A stretch of DNA of 5,022 nucleotides, taken from assembly GCA_028287415.1 (NCBI GenBank), contig JAQBPS010000303.1, positions 1 to 5,022 of the forward strand, given 5' to 3'. This document shows positions 4,224 to 5,022 of this stretch, piece after piece; the stretch's first letter is position 1, and each line of letters begins with the position of its first letter. The notes under the pieces were generated by a model. It was not told the DNA's origin and did not search any database. It worked only from the letters and a program-made list of their open reading frames with translations. This DNA comes from Bacillota bacterium. Lineage in GTDB: Bacteria > Bacillota > Sulfobacillia > Symbiobacteriales > Symbiobacteriaceae. A program made the position numbers and the translations under genes.

Positions 4224-5022
4224 ATGGACATTCAGCAGCTAAAACACCGCGTCTGTGAGTACCTGGACGAGCAACGGGACCGCTTCGAACTGGTCGCCCG
4301 CCAGATTCATCGCACGCCCGAGCTGGGGTTTGAAGAGCGCTTCGCGCAGACGGTCCTGACCAGCCTGCTCGCGGAGGGGGGCTTTCTGGTGGAGCCCGGC
4401 GTTGCCGACCTGCCCACATCGTGGCGGGCCACGTTCGGCCAGAGCGGCCCCCGCATCGCCTTCCTGTCGGAGTATGACGCCCTCCCCGAGATCGGCCATG
4501 CCTGCGGCCATAACCTGATCGGGACGGGCGGCGTGGCGGCTGCGATGGCTCTCGCAGCCGTCTGGCCCGATGCGCCCGCGCAAATTCTCTCGATCGGCAC
4601 GCCCGCCGAGGAGGGCGGCGGTGGCAAGGTGCTGATGGTCGACCGGGGCATCTTTGCCGATATCGACGCTGCGATGATGTTCCACCCATCGGGCGCGATC
4701 AACCTGGCGCACCGGCACGGCTTGGCGTGCCAGGGGCTGAACATCCGCTTCCGGGGCGCCCCCGCCCACGCTGCGGGCAGCCCGTGGAAGGGCGTCAACG
4801 CCCTGGACGCGATGATCCAGTTCTTCGTCAACGTGAGCACGCTGCGCCAGCAGATCCTGCCGGATGCCCGCCTCCACGGTGTCATCACGAACGGCGGCAC
4901 GGCTGCGAACGTGATCCCTGAGTTCACGGAGGCGAGCTACCTGGTGCGGGCGCGGGATGCGGGCTACCTCGCCGTGCTGATGGAAAAGGTGAAGCGGTGT
5001 GGGGAGGCGGGCGCCCTGGCCA
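4224..5022 (+). CDS. M20-family metallopeptidase/amidohydrolase (PM20D2/AbgB-like), 3' end outside window
   Basis: The first 266 residues are visible. ATG 4224 follows a near-perfect AGGAGG (4211-4216) with a 7-nt gap. The frame is open back to an ATG at 4137, but that adds 29 unlike residues with no ribosome binding site. Motifs in order: IHRTPELGFEE (28-38), typical of the M20D aminoacylase/amidohydrolase branch; SEYDALPEIGHACGHN (82-97) with the metal-binding Cys94-Gly-His96 type site; GTPAEEGGGGK (125-135) with the catalytic/metal Glu pair; and MMFHP (151-155) with a metal-binding His. The lid/dimer domain then begins at about 170 and carries APAHAAGSPWKGVNALDA, whose His182 is the expected substrate-carboxylate contact. 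It is a cytosolic metal-dependent hydrolase acting on N-acyl amino acids, dipeptides or p-aminobenzoyl-glutamate-like amides; specificity cannot be decided here. It begins a new unit after the 4080-4107 terminator. Its promoter is unclear: only an isolated TATGCT at 4171 is seen. Confidence 0.92.
   Translation, partial: MDIQQLKHRVCEYLDEQRDRFELVARQIHRTPELGFEERFAQTVLTSLLAEGGFLVEPGVADLPTSWRATFGQSGPRIAFLSEYDALPEIGHACGHNLIGTGGVAAAMALAAVWPDAPAQILSIGTPAEEGGGGKVLMVDRGIFADIDAAMMFHPSGAINLAHRHGLACQGLNIRFRGAPAHAAGSPWKGVNALDAMIQFFVNVSTLRQQILPDARLHGVITNGGTAANVIPEFTEASYLVRARDAGYLAVLMEKVKRCGEAGALA

Noticed and set aside
4239..4877. Minus-strand ORFs antisense to the M20 gene
   Set aside because: They are shadows of a gene whose metal-binding motifs are clear on the plus strand.

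Overview
The window is high-GC DNA (about 60% or more by eye) with strong GGAGG-type ribosome binding sites, several GTG/TTG starts and tidy intrinsic terminators. This is chromosomal housekeeping and accessory sequence from a bacterium. A GC-rich Firmicutes-like or Chloroflexota-like genome would fit, but nothing here fixes the phylum. I see no phage, IS element, CRISPR array, tRNA or rRNA.

Layout. (1) Bases 1-240 are the C-terminal end of a class A beta-lactamase-like serine hydrolase. (2) Bases 310-588 hold a small unrecognised ORF with an excellent ribosome binding site. It is followed in the same frame, across one amber stop, by a second short ORF, and a hairpin terminator closes the segment. 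(3) Bases 639-946 are a non-coding stretch carrying a perfect 14-bp LacI-like palindrome, an imperfect hairpin and a possible ECF-type promoter. (4) Bases 947-1552 encode an ECF (RpoE-like) sigma factor with no adjacent anti-sigma gene, ending at a strong hairpin shared with the convergent gene. (5) Bases 1613-1909 (minus) encode a Dabb-domain (stress-responsive A/B barrel) protein. (6) Divergent from it, 2046-4076 is a three-gene plus-strand unit: a LOG-family nucleotide phosphoribohydrolase, a stand-alone 5'-3' exonuclease (PolA N-domain type) and a HAD-family 5'(3')-nucleotidase-like phosphatase. A strong terminator closes it. (7) From 4224 to the window end runs an M20-family amidohydrolase/dipeptidase, cut by the window edge.

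How they may work together. The three-gene unit can be read as nucleic-acid breakdown and nucleotide recycling: the exonuclease would release 5'-mononucleotides, the HAD phosphatase would remove the phosphate, and the LOG enzyme would cleave nucleoside monophosphates to base plus ribose 5-phosphate. This is inferred from family functions and gene order. The most curious sequence points are a probable ATC (non-standard) start for the exonuclease, the in-frame amber junction in the small-ORF region, and the LacI-like operator upstream of an orphan sigma factor. The window is otherwise fairly ordinary, and I do not see strong evidence for a wholly new system.
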